This document shows positions 26,873-34,544 of a stretch of DNA of 64,000 nucleotides, piece by piece. Position 1 is the stretch's first letter. Each line of letters starts with the position of its first letter. The notes beneath the pieces were generated by a model. It ran no database searches. It was not told where the DNA came from and worked only from the letters and a program-made list of their open reading frames with translations. The DNA is from Kordia aestuariivivens (GTDB taxonomy: Bacteria > Bacteroidota > Bacteroidia > Flavobacteriales > Flavobacteriaceae): assembly GCF_014397005.1 (NCBI RefSeq), contig NZ_JACGWS010000015.1:1-64000 (forward strand), read 5' to 3'. The position numbers and the translations under genes are program-made.

Positions 26873-28510
26873 TTAGTTTAAAATTTCGTCGTATTTACTT
26901 TTGTTTGCCAATAACGCAGTTGCTGCTTTGATCGCTTCATCATGTGTTAATTGATACTCATATAAGCCTTCACGGTAGAAGTAACGCTTTAAAATTTCGC
27001 TTTGAAGGGCTGTTTCAATTTCCATTTTATAGGTGTCTAAAGCTTCTAATTTGCTTTGCTTGATCGATGCTAATAATTCGCTATATTCTTTAGAAACACC
27101 TTCGCCAAAATCTTCCGCTTCTTTGGTGTTCATTATTTTTTTGAGTTCTTTTTCAGTATTTGTTTCGTAATAATCCAATCCGTCAGAAACTACACTTTGC
27201 TTGAATTTGTCATAGTTTGAAGCATCAAAAGAAAAGTCATTCATTGTTGCGAATGAATTTTGGTTGTAAAATTCGGTTGCGTAGTCAAAAATGATCAAGT
27301 TTCCGATCAACGATTTAGTGAAGTCGCTTGTTTTTTGTGAAGCAATTTCAATATCTGGATTGATTCCACCACCATCATACACAGTTCTTCCCTTCTTTGT
27401 TTTAAAAGCTGTATAATCATTTGCATCGGTTCTTACAGCGTTTCCATCTTCATCTCTATTCCAGTAATCTAATGCCTGAATACAACGTCCTGAAGGTGTA
27501 TGATATCTTGAAATAGTGACTTTTAATTGTGTTCCGTAGGTTAACTTTTTAGGTTGTTGAACCAATCCTTTTCCAAAACTACGCGCGCCAATTACCACAG
27601 CTCTGTCTAAATCTTGCAATGCTCCAGAAACAATTTCGCTTGCAGAAGCGCTTCTCCCATTAACTAAAACAACTAACGGAATTTCGGTATCAACAGGCTG
27701 TTTTCTGGTTTTATATTCTCTGTTGTATTTTTTTACTTTCGATTTTGTAACCACAATCACTTCTCCTTTTGGAACAAAAAGATTCACAATAGCAATAGAT
27801 TCACGCAATAATCCTCCAGGATTACTTCGTAGATCTAATACAATACGTTCTGCGCCATCTTCTTTGAGTTTTTCTAACGCTTCTTTGGTTTGTGCACTTG
27901 CTTTTTTGTTAAATTTTGCTAGTACAATATATCCGGTTTTATCGTCAATCATTTCATAAAAAGGAACTGCATCAACTTCTATTTTGCTTCGTACTAATTC
28001 TGTAGTGTATTGTTTTCCTTGACGTTTGTATACAATAGTTACTTTACTGTTGGCAGCACCTTTGAGTAATTCGCCAGTATCTTCTTTAAAATCAGCAATT
28101 ACAATGTCACCAATTTTTATGATTTCATCACCCGCTTTCAATCCAGCTTTATCTGCAGGATAGTTTTTGTAGGGTTCAATAATGGTAATTTTATTTTTAT
28201 TTCTTCGAATAGATGCGCCAATTCCTGAGTATTCACCGGTGTTTCTAATCTTAGCTGCTTCTACATCTTGCTCGTTGTAAAACTTTGTATACGGATCTAA
28301 ATCACTCAGCATTTCTTTGATGGCTCCATCCATCAATTCAGCCGGGTTTGTTTCATCCACATAATTCATATTTAATTGCTTAAACATGGTGGTGAATATT
28401 TCAATTTGCTTCGCGATTTCGAAAAAATCACTTTTAAAACTTACGGAACCAAATAGAAGTGTAATTGCTAGTACTGGTATTATAATTCGTTTTTTGAATA
28501 GTTTTTTCAT
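26873..28510 (-). CDS. S41 family carboxy-terminal processing peptidase
   Basis: This 545-aa CtpA/Prc-type serine protease has an N-terminal membrane or signal segment (about 8-27). A PDZ domain spans about 90-165 (YSGIGASI, PADKAGLKAGDEI). The tail-specific protease core holds the catalytic Ser in G-R-S-A-S-A-S-E-I (about 290) and Lys in F-G-K-G-L-V-Q (about 315). A long helical C-terminus follows. It acts in the periplasm on C-termini of envelope proteins. It starts 42 bp after rnpA, so both are probably cotranscribed. Confidence 0.95.
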   Translation of the reverse strand: MKKLFKKRIIIPVLAITLLFGSVSFKSDFFEIAKQIEIFTTMFKQLNMNYVDETNPAELMDGAIKEMLSDLDPYTKFYNEQDVEAAKIRNTGEYSGIGASIRRNKNKITIIEPYKNYPADKAGLKAGDEIIKIGDIVIADFKEDTGELLKGAANSKVTIVYKRQGKQYTTELVRSKIEVDAVPFYEMIDDKTGYIVLAKFNKKASAQTKEALEKLKEDGAERIVLDLRSNPGGLLRESIAIVNLFVPKGEVIVVTKSKVKKYNREYKTRKQPVDTEIPLVVLVNGRSASASEIVSGALQDLDRAVVIGARSFGKGLVQQPKKLTYGTQLKVTISRYHTPSGRCIQALDYWNRDEDGNAVRTDANDYTAFKTKKGRTVYDGGGINPDIEIASQKTSDFTKSLIGNLIIFDYATEFYNQNSFATMNDFSFDASNYDKFKQSVVSDGLDYYETNTEKELKKIMNTKEAEDFGEGVSKEYSELLASIKQSKLEALDTYKMEIETALQSEILKRYFYREGLYEYQLTHDEAIKAATALLANKSKYDEILN

Positions 28511-28552
28511 CTTTATTATTTCATTAATAGCTAGAAAGATAGCTTCGTACGA

Positions 28553-28945
28553 TTATTTTTCGGATGTATTTGTTGTTTCAATTTTGTCTAAAAACTTTTG
28601 CAACAATTGAACCATTGACGTTTCAATTTCTTCAAAAGTCGGTTCTTGTTTTCCAATATACAAAAACATAAAAGCATAGGATGTTGTTATTTTGTTAAAA
28701 ACATCATTTTTATGCAACCGATAGGCTTCACGCATTAATCTTTTAATTCGATTTCGTGTGACTGCTTTTTTGAATCTTCTTTTTGTAACCGAAACACCAG
28801 CGTGAATGGGAATCTCGTTTGGCAAATCAGTTGCTACGTATATTAGTCTAAGCGGAAATTTTGACACAGCATTTCCTTCACTGAAAAGCAGATCAATGCA
28901 CTTTTTACTCTTTAATCTTTCTTCTTTTGGAAAACCTAATTTCAT
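28553..28945 (-). CDS. rnpA: Ribonuclease P protein component
   Basis: This 130-aa basic protein binds RNase P RNA for tRNA 5' maturation. It shows F-P-K-E-E-R-L-K near the start and the RNR signature V-T-R-N-R-I-K-R-L-M-R-E-A-Y at about 66-79. Length matches the family. rpmH is not adjacent; the S41 protease gene follows in the same direction. Confidence 0.95.
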   Translation of the reverse strand: MKLGFPKEERLKSKKCIDLLFSEGNAVSKFPLRLIYVATDLPNEIPIHAGVSVTKRRFKKAVTRNRIKRLMREAYRLHKNDVFNKITTSYAFMFLYIGKQEPTFEEIETSMVQLLQKFLDKIETTNTSEK

Positions 28946-29051
28946 GAAAACATGTTGAATCTTGGTAAAAATAGAAACAAATTTACTCGTTTATTTTGAA
29001 GTTTACTTGGTATATGATTGTATTTACTATCTTTAATCTACACGGACCACA

Positions 29052-29366
29052 ATGAAGAAAGTTAAATTAGAACGATATTTTAAGTTATTTACCAATGAAG
29101 AAGCAGAACACTTCTTTGATAATGCTTTGAAAGCACAACAGATAAAGTTTGTGAAAAGAGAAATCCCAGACTCAAAGTTTTCAGAGTATTTTTTTAATGA
29201 GCGCGATCTTTCAAGTGTAGAAAACATCAACGAACAACTAAAAGAGAAAGAGTCCGAAGAAACCATAAAAGTCACTTCTAAAAAATATAATAAACCCTAT
29301 ACAATAGAGCTTTTGTTGACGCTCATACTGATAGGGTTGATCATTGCAATTATAGTTTTGATATAA
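29052..29366 (+). CDS. Tail-anchored membrane protein, hypothetical
   Basis: A 104-aa protein with a cytosolic N-terminal 80 residues and a single C-terminal membrane helix (LLLTLILIGLIIAIIVLI). The N-terminal half (K-L-E-R-Y-F-K-L-F ... A-L-K-A-Q-Q-I-K-F) is faintly like DUF2007-type small folds. No enzymatic motif is visible. It is divergent from rnpA. Confidence 0.65.
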   Translation: MKKVKLERYFKLFTNEEAEHFFDNALKAQQIKFVKREIPDSKFSEYFFNERDLSSVENINEQLKEKESEETIKVTSKKYNKPYTIELLLTLILIGLIIAIIVLI

Positions 29367-29439
29367 AACCTCCAAAGCTGATTAATATCATTGATTTTAT
29401 CGTGTTATAATCCTTAATTTTGAGTTTAATATATAAGGT

Positions 29440-29595
29440 ATGATACTTTTAAATCAAACATTTTATAATACACTGCTTTTACCACAAACCCAGGAAGAAG
29501 ATTATTTTTTAGGAGCGGCTTTACTAGTAATGACCGTTATTATTTTCATCTTTTTAATTGTTTGGTCAAGATCAAAAAAAGATAAAAAAGACTGA
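29440..29595 (+). CDS. Small membrane protein
   Basis: This 51-aa ORF has one membrane helix at about 24-43 and a Lys/Asp-rich tail (SRSKKDKKD). It begins at an ATG about 70 bp after the 104-aa gene and ends in TGA. Such single-pass micro-proteins are common in Flavobacteria; function unknown. Confidence 0.5.
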   Translation: MILLNQTFYNTLLLPQTQEEDYFLGAALLVMTVIIFIFLIVWSRSKKDKKD

Positions 29596-29646
29596 TAAAA
29601 CTTCATGTAATGATTAAAACTTATAGTTTTTCAAATTTTGTGTTTA

Positions 29647-29808
29647 TCAATTGATAAGATATTTTTTAGCATCTTCTACATGAGCAAATTTTGGCTCAGG
29701 ATTGATATGAGAATCACTTTCGCATGCTTTTATGAGTGTACTGCACCACAATAAAACAATAATAATTACAAGCAATATTCGATCCGTAGATATTTGTATC
29801 CTTTTCAT
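29647..29808 (-). CDS. Small membrane protein next to the lysis cassette
   Basis: A 53-aa ORF with basic N-terminus, a hydrophobic helix (ILLVIIIVLLWC, about 11-22) and a short charged tail containing Cys 29. It lies just after the terminator of the tailspike-like gene, in the same direction. By position and size it could be a spanin-like or holin-accessory protein, but there is no clear lipobox. Low certainty. Confidence 0.45.
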   Translation of the reverse strand: MKRIQISTDRILLVIIIVLLWCSTLIKACESDSHINPEPKFAHVEDAKKYLIN

Positions 29809-29820
29809 AATGATTAGTGA

Positions 29821-29850
29821 TAAAAAGAGCCTTTGTTTTGCAAAGGCCCT
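29821..29850 (-). terminator. Terminator of the lysis/tailspike operon
   Basis: On the minus strand GCCTTTG (29841-29847 complement) and CAAAGGC (29829-29835 complement) form the stem, followed by CTCTTTTTA. It follows the 445-aa gene by about 25 bp. Confidence 0.75.
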
Positions 29851-29874
29851 GATGTAAATAAAAAGTATTGAATT

Positions 29875-31212
29875 TTAATACGTATTTGTAGTACCAATAG
29901 TCAATGTAGCTATCGAATCTGAATTTCCTGTAATTGTTGTGTTTAAAACACCATTGGTAATTAAGGAATTTTGAAGTTCAACTTTTGAGCTAAAGTTCGT
30001 AGGATTTGCTGTGGCATATTTAGTTACCAAATTTGAACCAGGAGTTCCTGTTTGGTATACAGTATTGTGACCTATAAAAACCAGCGAATCTGTATTGAAA
30101 GCAGTGTTTGTTTCAATAGCAACTAAACTTGAAGCGACTTCAAGATGAGAGTCCTTTATAAAAAACTGAGCACCACCACTAATAACTGAGCATAAATTTG
30201 TAGTTGATACTACTGAAAGGTTGTCGAAAAATAGTTTACCCTGTAATCTAGCTAAAGAAGCATTTACAGTAACTTTACTTCCTGCTAAGTGAGTTTCTCC
30301 AGCATTAAAAGACCCATATACTTCAGCATTACTTTTGAAATTAATAAAAATTTTCCCAAGAGTACCAATCTTCATAATCTCGCTACTAACGTTAGGTTTA
30401 TGTTTTCCAAAATTAACATAGCTACGGTTTGACAATCCTGATTTTACCAATGAAACTTTATGAGTACCTTCTGCGTTATCAAAATCAAAGTAATTTGTGC
30501 CTGTACCTTCATTATTGATCATTAAATCGCCACCAACGCTTTCAATATCTCCTTTGAAAGTATTAGAAACATTGCTATTTCGCGTGCTAAAAACACTTCC
30601 TCTACCTTTTAAAAGCTTATAAGTAACATTAGCTTGATAAACAATAAAGTTTCCTAAACCATTTAGACTGTAAGCAGCACCATAATTTTCTAATACATCA
30701 AACTCTCCTTCAAAGATTAAATAACTACCACTGATTTTATTTTCAGAATTATTTAGTAATGTTCCGTTTTTAAGTGAAAAAAGGTATTTATAATAAGTGC
30801 CTGCTTCTACACCTGTTATAACCTCATTAATGTTATCCGTTAAATCAATAGTACAAATTTCATTAGATGAAAAATGTATATTACGTTGAGGTAATAGTCC
30901 GTTTATTGGATACGTTCCAGTAGAAACTAGTGCGATTGTTAAAAACGAATGTTCATAACTTGTTAATTCAGTTGTGCGTGGTTTTTTTGCTTCAAAAGCT
31001 GTAATTGCAGCATCAATAGTTTGAAATGGTTTGTTTCTATTTTCAATTCCTGCTGTTGCATCATCTCCATGTAGCACATCGATAAATACAGTATTTGCAT
31101 CTGTTATATTATCTTTATGCACAAGACTATCTAATAAATCTTCATATTCTGCTTGTGTTGGCTTATCGCCAGTTTCAAAATATGACTTTAATGTTTCTAA
31201 TGTTTGTTTCAT
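29875..31212 (-). CDS. Tailspike-like beta-helix protein with phage-tail N-terminal module
   Basis: This 445-aa protein starts with the module L-x-S-Y-F-E-T-G-D-K-P-T-Q-A-E-Y-x-D-L-x-D-S-L (about 6-30), shared with the two tail-collar proteins at 32549 and 33225. Residues 40-70 carry the tailspike entry motif (LHGDDATAG ... KPFQTIDAAI). The rest is short beta repeats typical of a right-handed beta-helix. It overlaps the holin gene by 4 bp (ATGA). I expect a receptor- or glycan-binding fibre. No baseplate gene is present to attach it. Confidence 0.75.
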   Translation of the reverse strand: MKQTLETLKSYFETGDKPTQAEYEDLLDSLVHKDNITDANTVFIDVLHGDDATAGIENRNKPFQTIDAAITAFEAKKPRTTELTSYEHSFLTIALVSTGTYPINGLLPQRNIHFSSNEICTIDLTDNINEVITGVEAGTYYKYLFSLKNGTLLNNSENKISGSYLIFEGEFDVLENYGAAYSLNGLGNFIVYQANVTYKLLKGRGSVFSTRNSNVSNTFKGDIESVGGDLMINNEGTGTNYFDFDNAEGTHKVSLVKSGLSNRSYVNFGKHKPNVSSEIMKIGTLGKIFINFKSNAEVYGSFNAGETHLAGSKVTVNASLARLQGKLFFDNLSVVSTTNLCSVISGGAQFFIKDSHLEVASSLVAIETNTAFNTDSLVFIGHNTVYQTGTPGSNLVTKYATANPTNFSSKVELQNSLITNGVLNTTITGNSDSIATLTIGTTNTY

Positions 31213-31649
31213 TTTTTTTGAATTTTTTGTTCTTTCTCTTTATCATTTACAAGAATGTCGATAGTTTCTTCTAAATCTGTAAGAGACTTTTTTTTGATTA
31301 AATTGATTAATGCCTTAAAAGGATTGATGCCATAAATTTTATTGAAATTTTCTAAAATAGACTTGATTTCTGCAATAGCAATAAACCCCGTAATGATACG
31401 CTGAAAAGGAATTTCCTTTACAATATATTTTTCTAGCAAAAAAGCTGATAATACTACCAAATTATAGATGAAAAATTTAGAGATCGTATTTCCAATACGT
31501 TCGCTACTCACTGGGATTTTATTCTTGTATGAAGCATAAGCTCCTGTAATGAAATCTGCAACAATTAGAAAAGCAATGGTTAACATTACTGCGGCTATTG
31601 GCGCAATTAATGCGAATAACCAAAATAGGTAAGGTTTAATTTTCTCCAT
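31209..31649 (-). CDS. Phage holin (toxin secretion/phage lysis holin family)
   Basis: This 146-aa protein has several membrane helices within residues 8-110 and the family pattern A-D-F-I-T-G-A-Y-A-S-Y-K-N at about 31-43, followed by a Ser/Arg-rich turn. The tail is strongly charged (Lys/Glu). Holins make inner-membrane holes that let an endolysin through, and are also used for toxin release. It overlaps the endolysin gene by 14 bp and the tailspike gene by 4 bp, so the three are one operon. Confidence 0.85.
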   Translation of the reverse strand: MEKIKPYLFWLFALIAPIAAVMLTIAFLIVADFITGAYASYKNKIPVSSERIGNTISKFFIYNLVVLSAFLLEKYIVKEIPFQRIITGFIAIAEIKSILENFNKIYGINPFKALINLIKKKSLTDLEETIDILVNDKEKEQKIQKK

Positions 31650-32070
31650 GTTTAGATAATTTTCGATAATCTAAAACTCTGTTTTTGGGATAGGCTTTTA
31701 TAGAAACTCTATTGTTCTGATTCCCACCCAAAATATAGACATATCGTTTGGTCTGTTTTATAAAAAAACCAACGTGTCCTTTCCAACTGCTAGGAGATTC
31801 CCGCCATAATACGACAATATCTCCTTGTGCTGGAACTGCGGTTGATTCACCAATAGTTAACCAGCTTCTTGCATTTAATTTTCCACTATATGTATAATTT
31901 TCCGTTTTAGAAACCCAGTTTACAAATGCGCTACACCAGGCAGTTTCGTCATGTAATTTATTGCCTTCGTACCCTAATATCTCAAAGTAGCTAACAATTT
32001 GGGGATTGTCTATTTTACCATCAACTTCTCTTACACCATATTGTGATAATGCTTTTTGAATTAAGCTCAT
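31636..32070 (-). CDS. CHAP/NlpC-like peptidoglycan amidase (TIGR02594-type endolysin)
   Basis: This 144-aa protein has the layout of the TIGR02594 family: catalytic Cys 46 in T-A-W-C-S-A-F-V-N-W and His 99 in W-K-G-H-V-G-F-F. Between them is P-A-Q-G-D-I-V-V-L-W. The family consists of small cysteine peptidases or amidases found in phage lysis cassettes. It lacks a signal peptide, consistent with holin-dependent access to the cell wall. It is the first gene of the lysis operon, with a leader of about 277 nt. Confidence 0.85.
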   Translation of the reverse strand: MSLIQKALSQYGVREVDGKIDNPQIVSYFEILGYEGNKLHDETAWCSAFVNWVSKTENYTYSGKLNARSWLTIGESTAVPAQGDIVVLWRESPSSWKGHVGFFIKQTKRYVYILGGNQNNRVSIKAYPKNRVLDYRKLSKHGEN

Positions 32071-32118
32071 AGTTTTTAATTTTTATTGATTAAGCGATAC
32101 ATACTATATGTGGTCTGA

Positions 32119-32144
32119 AAACTAACTGTGTATACAGTTAGTTT
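32119..32144 (-). promoter_or_regulatory. Perfect 11-bp hairpin in the leader of the lysis operon
   Basis: AAACTAACTGT (32119-32129) and ACAGTTAGTTT (32134-32144) are perfect inverted arms around GTAT. It lies about 50 bp before the endolysin start on the transcribed leader. There is no T-run. The leader also has CAACAGTGTTTT twice (32232-32243 and 32293-32304). The rest of 32071-32354 shows no gene. Confidence 0.55.
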
Positions 32145-32354
32145 CTTGCAGCTATAAGTACTAGCGCATGATTTATATATTCATGAATATGTTGGAATTT
32201 AATTTGAGAGTAAAAAAACTTATAATTGATGCAACAGTGTTTTATATTTTCTTAACCAGAATAAGGCTTTGCATGCGTATTAAGATTCTCCTCAACAGTG
32301 TTTTTTAAATACGAATCGTACAAAAAGATGTACCGTTCATTAGAAAAGCGAAGA

Positions 32355-32395
32355 CAAATATAAAACATATTACAACATAAAACAAACATATTACA
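32355..32395 (-). promoter_or_regulatory. Promoter and operator boxes of the lysis operon
   Basis: On the minus strand TATATTTG (32355-32362) is a Bacteroidota -7 element. TGTAATATGT boxes lie at 32365-32374 and 32386-32395, 21 nt apart and both exact. The nearer box abuts the promoter, as at 26049 and 34476. Confidence 0.7.
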
Positions 32396-32491
32396 AAATA
32401 ATAATTGTTTTTTCTGTTTTTTGTTGGAAAGCGTTGTTAGTGTTTACTTTAAAGTGAATAACAACTTGTTTACTATGAAGATTGAGACTAA

Positions 32492-32524
32492 AAAAATCCC
32501 TTCTGAGCCGAAGGGATTTTTAAA
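32492..32524 (-). terminator. Terminator of the tail-collar genes
   Basis: AAAATCCCTT (32493-32502) and AAGGGATTTT (32511-32520) form a 10-bp stem with an A-run on the left side, so it terminates minus-strand transcripts from the collar genes. It separates them from the lysis operon. Confidence 0.8.
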
Positions 32525-32548
32525 AACGTTATAACAATACGTTTTTAA

Positions 32549-33157
32549 CTAAGCCAAAGGATCGATTCCTTCTAAAGCAATAATGTAATTACTTCCTAAA
32601 AATGGATTTCTGATATCAAATGCTTGCCCGTCTCCTGTATCACTAAGAGTTACAGTTCCAGTTGCTAAGTCTGTATTGGCAGCACTTTCTACGTAGATTT
32701 CTGATGCTCCTATGGATACATTAGAGCCTGCCACATCATCATCCGCAATGACATTAGAAACTTTAATTGCTCCTGAATGCGTATGACTTGGTAATTCTGT
32801 GACACCCAATACTTTGGTTTCAGCACCATCACTTTGACCTAAATTAATAGCAGAAAGTCCTGGTCCATTTCCTATATGAATAGGAGATCTTCCTCTTAAG
32901 TCAGGTAATGCGAAAGTTGTGGTTCCGTCACCACCGTACGTGGTTCCAATTAAATTAAACAATACTCCGTAGTCGGAAATATTGAGTAATTGTCCGTCAC
33001 ATTTTGCCCAGCCACTAGGAACAGTAGCAAAACTTACGGTTTTAATTTCGCCAATCATTGGCATTGCTAAACTATCAATTAAGTCTGCAAATTGTTGTTC
33101 TGTTGGTTTGTCTCCTGTTTCGTAGTAGGATTTTAATGTTTCAATAGATTGTTTCAT
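32549..33157 (-). CDS. Phage tail-collar (microcystin-dependent protein-like) fibre, copy 2
   Basis: This 202-aa protein has the shared module (ETLKSYYETGDKPTEQQF, 5-22), then the Phage Tail Collar domain (IGEIKTVSF ... VPSGWAKCDGQLLNIS ... GTTYGGDGTTTFALPDLRGR). A variable beta-rich insert (about 105-180) and the family's terminal motif (YIIALEGIDPL) follow. Such proteins bind receptors at phage or phage-like tail tips. Its first about 250 bp are nearly identical to the gene at 33225, showing a recent tandem duplication with diverged inserts. Confidence 0.88.
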   Translation of the reverse strand: MKQSIETLKSYYETGDKPTEQQFADLIDSLAMPMIGEIKTVSFATVPSGWAKCDGQLLNISDYGVLFNLIGTTYGGDGTTTFALPDLRGRSPIHIGNGPGLSAINLGQSDGAETKVLGVTELPSHTHSGAIKVSNVIADDDVAGSNVSIGASEIYVESAANTDLATGTVTLSDTGDGQAFDIRNPFLGSNYIIALEGIDPLA

Positions 33158-33224
33158 GATAAATTGTATTATTATTAAATAAATTTTTGATATAAAAAGG
33201 TGCTTTTGAATATATCGGTTGTGA

Positions 33225-33890
33225 TTAACTTGCCAAAGGATTGATTCCTTCCAAAGCCATAATTGTATTTACAACTAGGTATGGTTGCATGTTATTTACT
33301 GGAGTTGAACTTCCATTAGTAGCTGTTGTTCCAGAAAGTGAAATGTTTCCTGAAATAACTACGTTGCCGGCCGCCATTAATGCCATATCAGTTGGAGTAT
33401 CAGTATAACTTTTCGGTATTCCTGATACAAAATCATTTCCTGCTGCCTCATCAGAGAATCCTTCATCTTCTTTGGCTCTAACTGTTCCACTCAACGTGTG
33501 GGAAGCTGCTAAAGTTCCAACATCATGATTGTGTGTAGGAAGTTGATTTTCTGAAAGTGTGTTTTCTGTTGTTCCACCGGTTTGCCCCAAACTGTATGTT
33601 GGATCGTTATGGATCATCGTTTTTCCTTGTAAATTAGGTAATGCAAAAGTGGTAGTTCCATCACCGCCATACGTAGTTCCGATTAAATTAAATAATGTTC
33701 CGTAGTCGGAAATATTGAGCAATTGTCCGTCACATTTTGCCCAGCCACTAGGAACAGTAGCAAAGCCTACGGTTTTAATTTCACCAATCATTGGCATTGC
33801 TAAACTATCGATTAAATCTGCAAATTGTTGTTCTGTTGGTTTGTCTCCTGTTTCGTAATAGGATTTTAATGTTTCTATGGATCGTTTCAT
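33225..33890 (-). CDS. Phage tail-collar (microcystin-dependent protein-like) fibre, copy 1
   Basis: This 221-aa paralogue of the next gene has the same N-terminal module and collar domain (GWAKCDGQLLNISDYG, TTFALPNLQGK). Its insert differs, and it ends in Q-P-Y-L-V-V-N-T-I-M-A-L-E-G-I-N-P. The variable part is likely the target-binding region. It lies 67 bp upstream of its paralogue in the same direction. I saw no TGTAATATGT operator upstream, so its control may differ from the lysis operon. Confidence 0.88.
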   Translation of the reverse strand: MKRSIETLKSYYETGDKPTEQQFADLIDSLAMPMIGEIKTVGFATVPSGWAKCDGQLLNISDYGTLFNLIGTTYGGDGTTTFALPNLQGKTMIHNDPTYSLGQTGGTTENTLSENQLPTHNHDVGTLAASHTLSGTVRAKEDEGFSDEAAGNDFVSGIPKSYTDTPTDMALMAAGNVVISGNISLSGTTATNGSSTPVNNMQPYLVVNTIMALEGINPLAS

Positions 33891-34046
33891 GATAAATAAT
33901 ATTATATGTTGTCAATAATGTGTTTTTAAAGAATAGTACTTCAATTTATGAATAATTTAAAGAATAAACTTACATTTAAGATGAATTACCCTTCTTTTTA
34001 TAGATGATGAAATCATTCCTTAAAACTTCATATTTTGATTTAATTT

Positions 34047-34080
34047 AAAAAAAACTCCTTTACCTAAATAAAGGAGCTTT
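34047..34080 (-). terminator. Terminator of the small HTH gene
   Basis: CTCCTTT (34055-34061) and AAAGGAG (34070-34076), followed on the minus strand by eight Ts. It lies about 45 bp after the stop of the 51-aa gene. Confidence 0.8.
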
Positions 34081-34121
34081 TCAGATATATACATTTTAAT
34101 GAGCGTTGAGTGACTAGCTAA

Positions 34122-34277
34122 TTACTGTTTTAAAATATTATATATCGTTTTTTCTGAAATGAATAATTTGTCAACCAATTCGTTGATGATAACTTTCATT
34201 TGTTTTGCAGAGTTGTCCTCTACATAGTTGTGAATAAATTTTTTTCTTTTGTCTAATAGCGTTTTACTTCGTTTCAT
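34122..34277 (-). CDS. Small helix-turn-helix protein
   Basis: This 51-aa, very basic protein starts MKRSKTLLDKRKKF. It ends in a helix-turn-helix-like segment (VDKLFISEKTIYNILKQ), where S-E-K-T-I-Y-N-I-L looks like a recognition helix. It is divergent from the S24 repressor across a 267-bp region full of operator boxes. This recalls a phage Cro/CI pair; a role as a second regulator is inferred. Confidence 0.65.
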   Translation of the reverse strand: MKRSKTLLDKRKKFIHNYVEDNSAKQMKVIINELVDKLFISEKTIYNILKQ

Positions 34278-34453
34278 GGCCGTTAAATTATAAGGTGTGC
34301 GTATTCTATATTTTTCAAATCGTATTTAAGCTGTTGTTCTCAAATACGTAACCGTCAGTCTATATTTTGTCTCCTATATTGTATTTATGAAGAATAAAAT
34401 CGACATTTATCCTCACAAATGTTTGATTTTCAATAAAATTTCATATATTAGCA

Positions 34454-34525
34454 ACAAATTACAGTACAAATATAAACAAATTACAGATAGTTTAAAACAA
34501 AAAACAGAAATTTTTTGTAAAATGT
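34454..34525. promoter_or_regulatory. Operator cluster between the S24 repressor and the small HTH gene
   Basis: ACAAATTACA occurs at 34454-34463 and 34476-34485, a weak copy ACAAAAAACA at 34497-34506, and TGTAAAATGT at 34516-34525. All are about 20-22 nt apart, two helical turns. TATATTTG on the minus strand (34467-34474) is a promoter toward the HTH gene. The last box ends 19 bp before the repressor start. The design matches the boxes at 26049 and 32365. Confidence 0.65.
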
Positions 34526-34544
34526 TTAAATTACTAAGCGCGAT

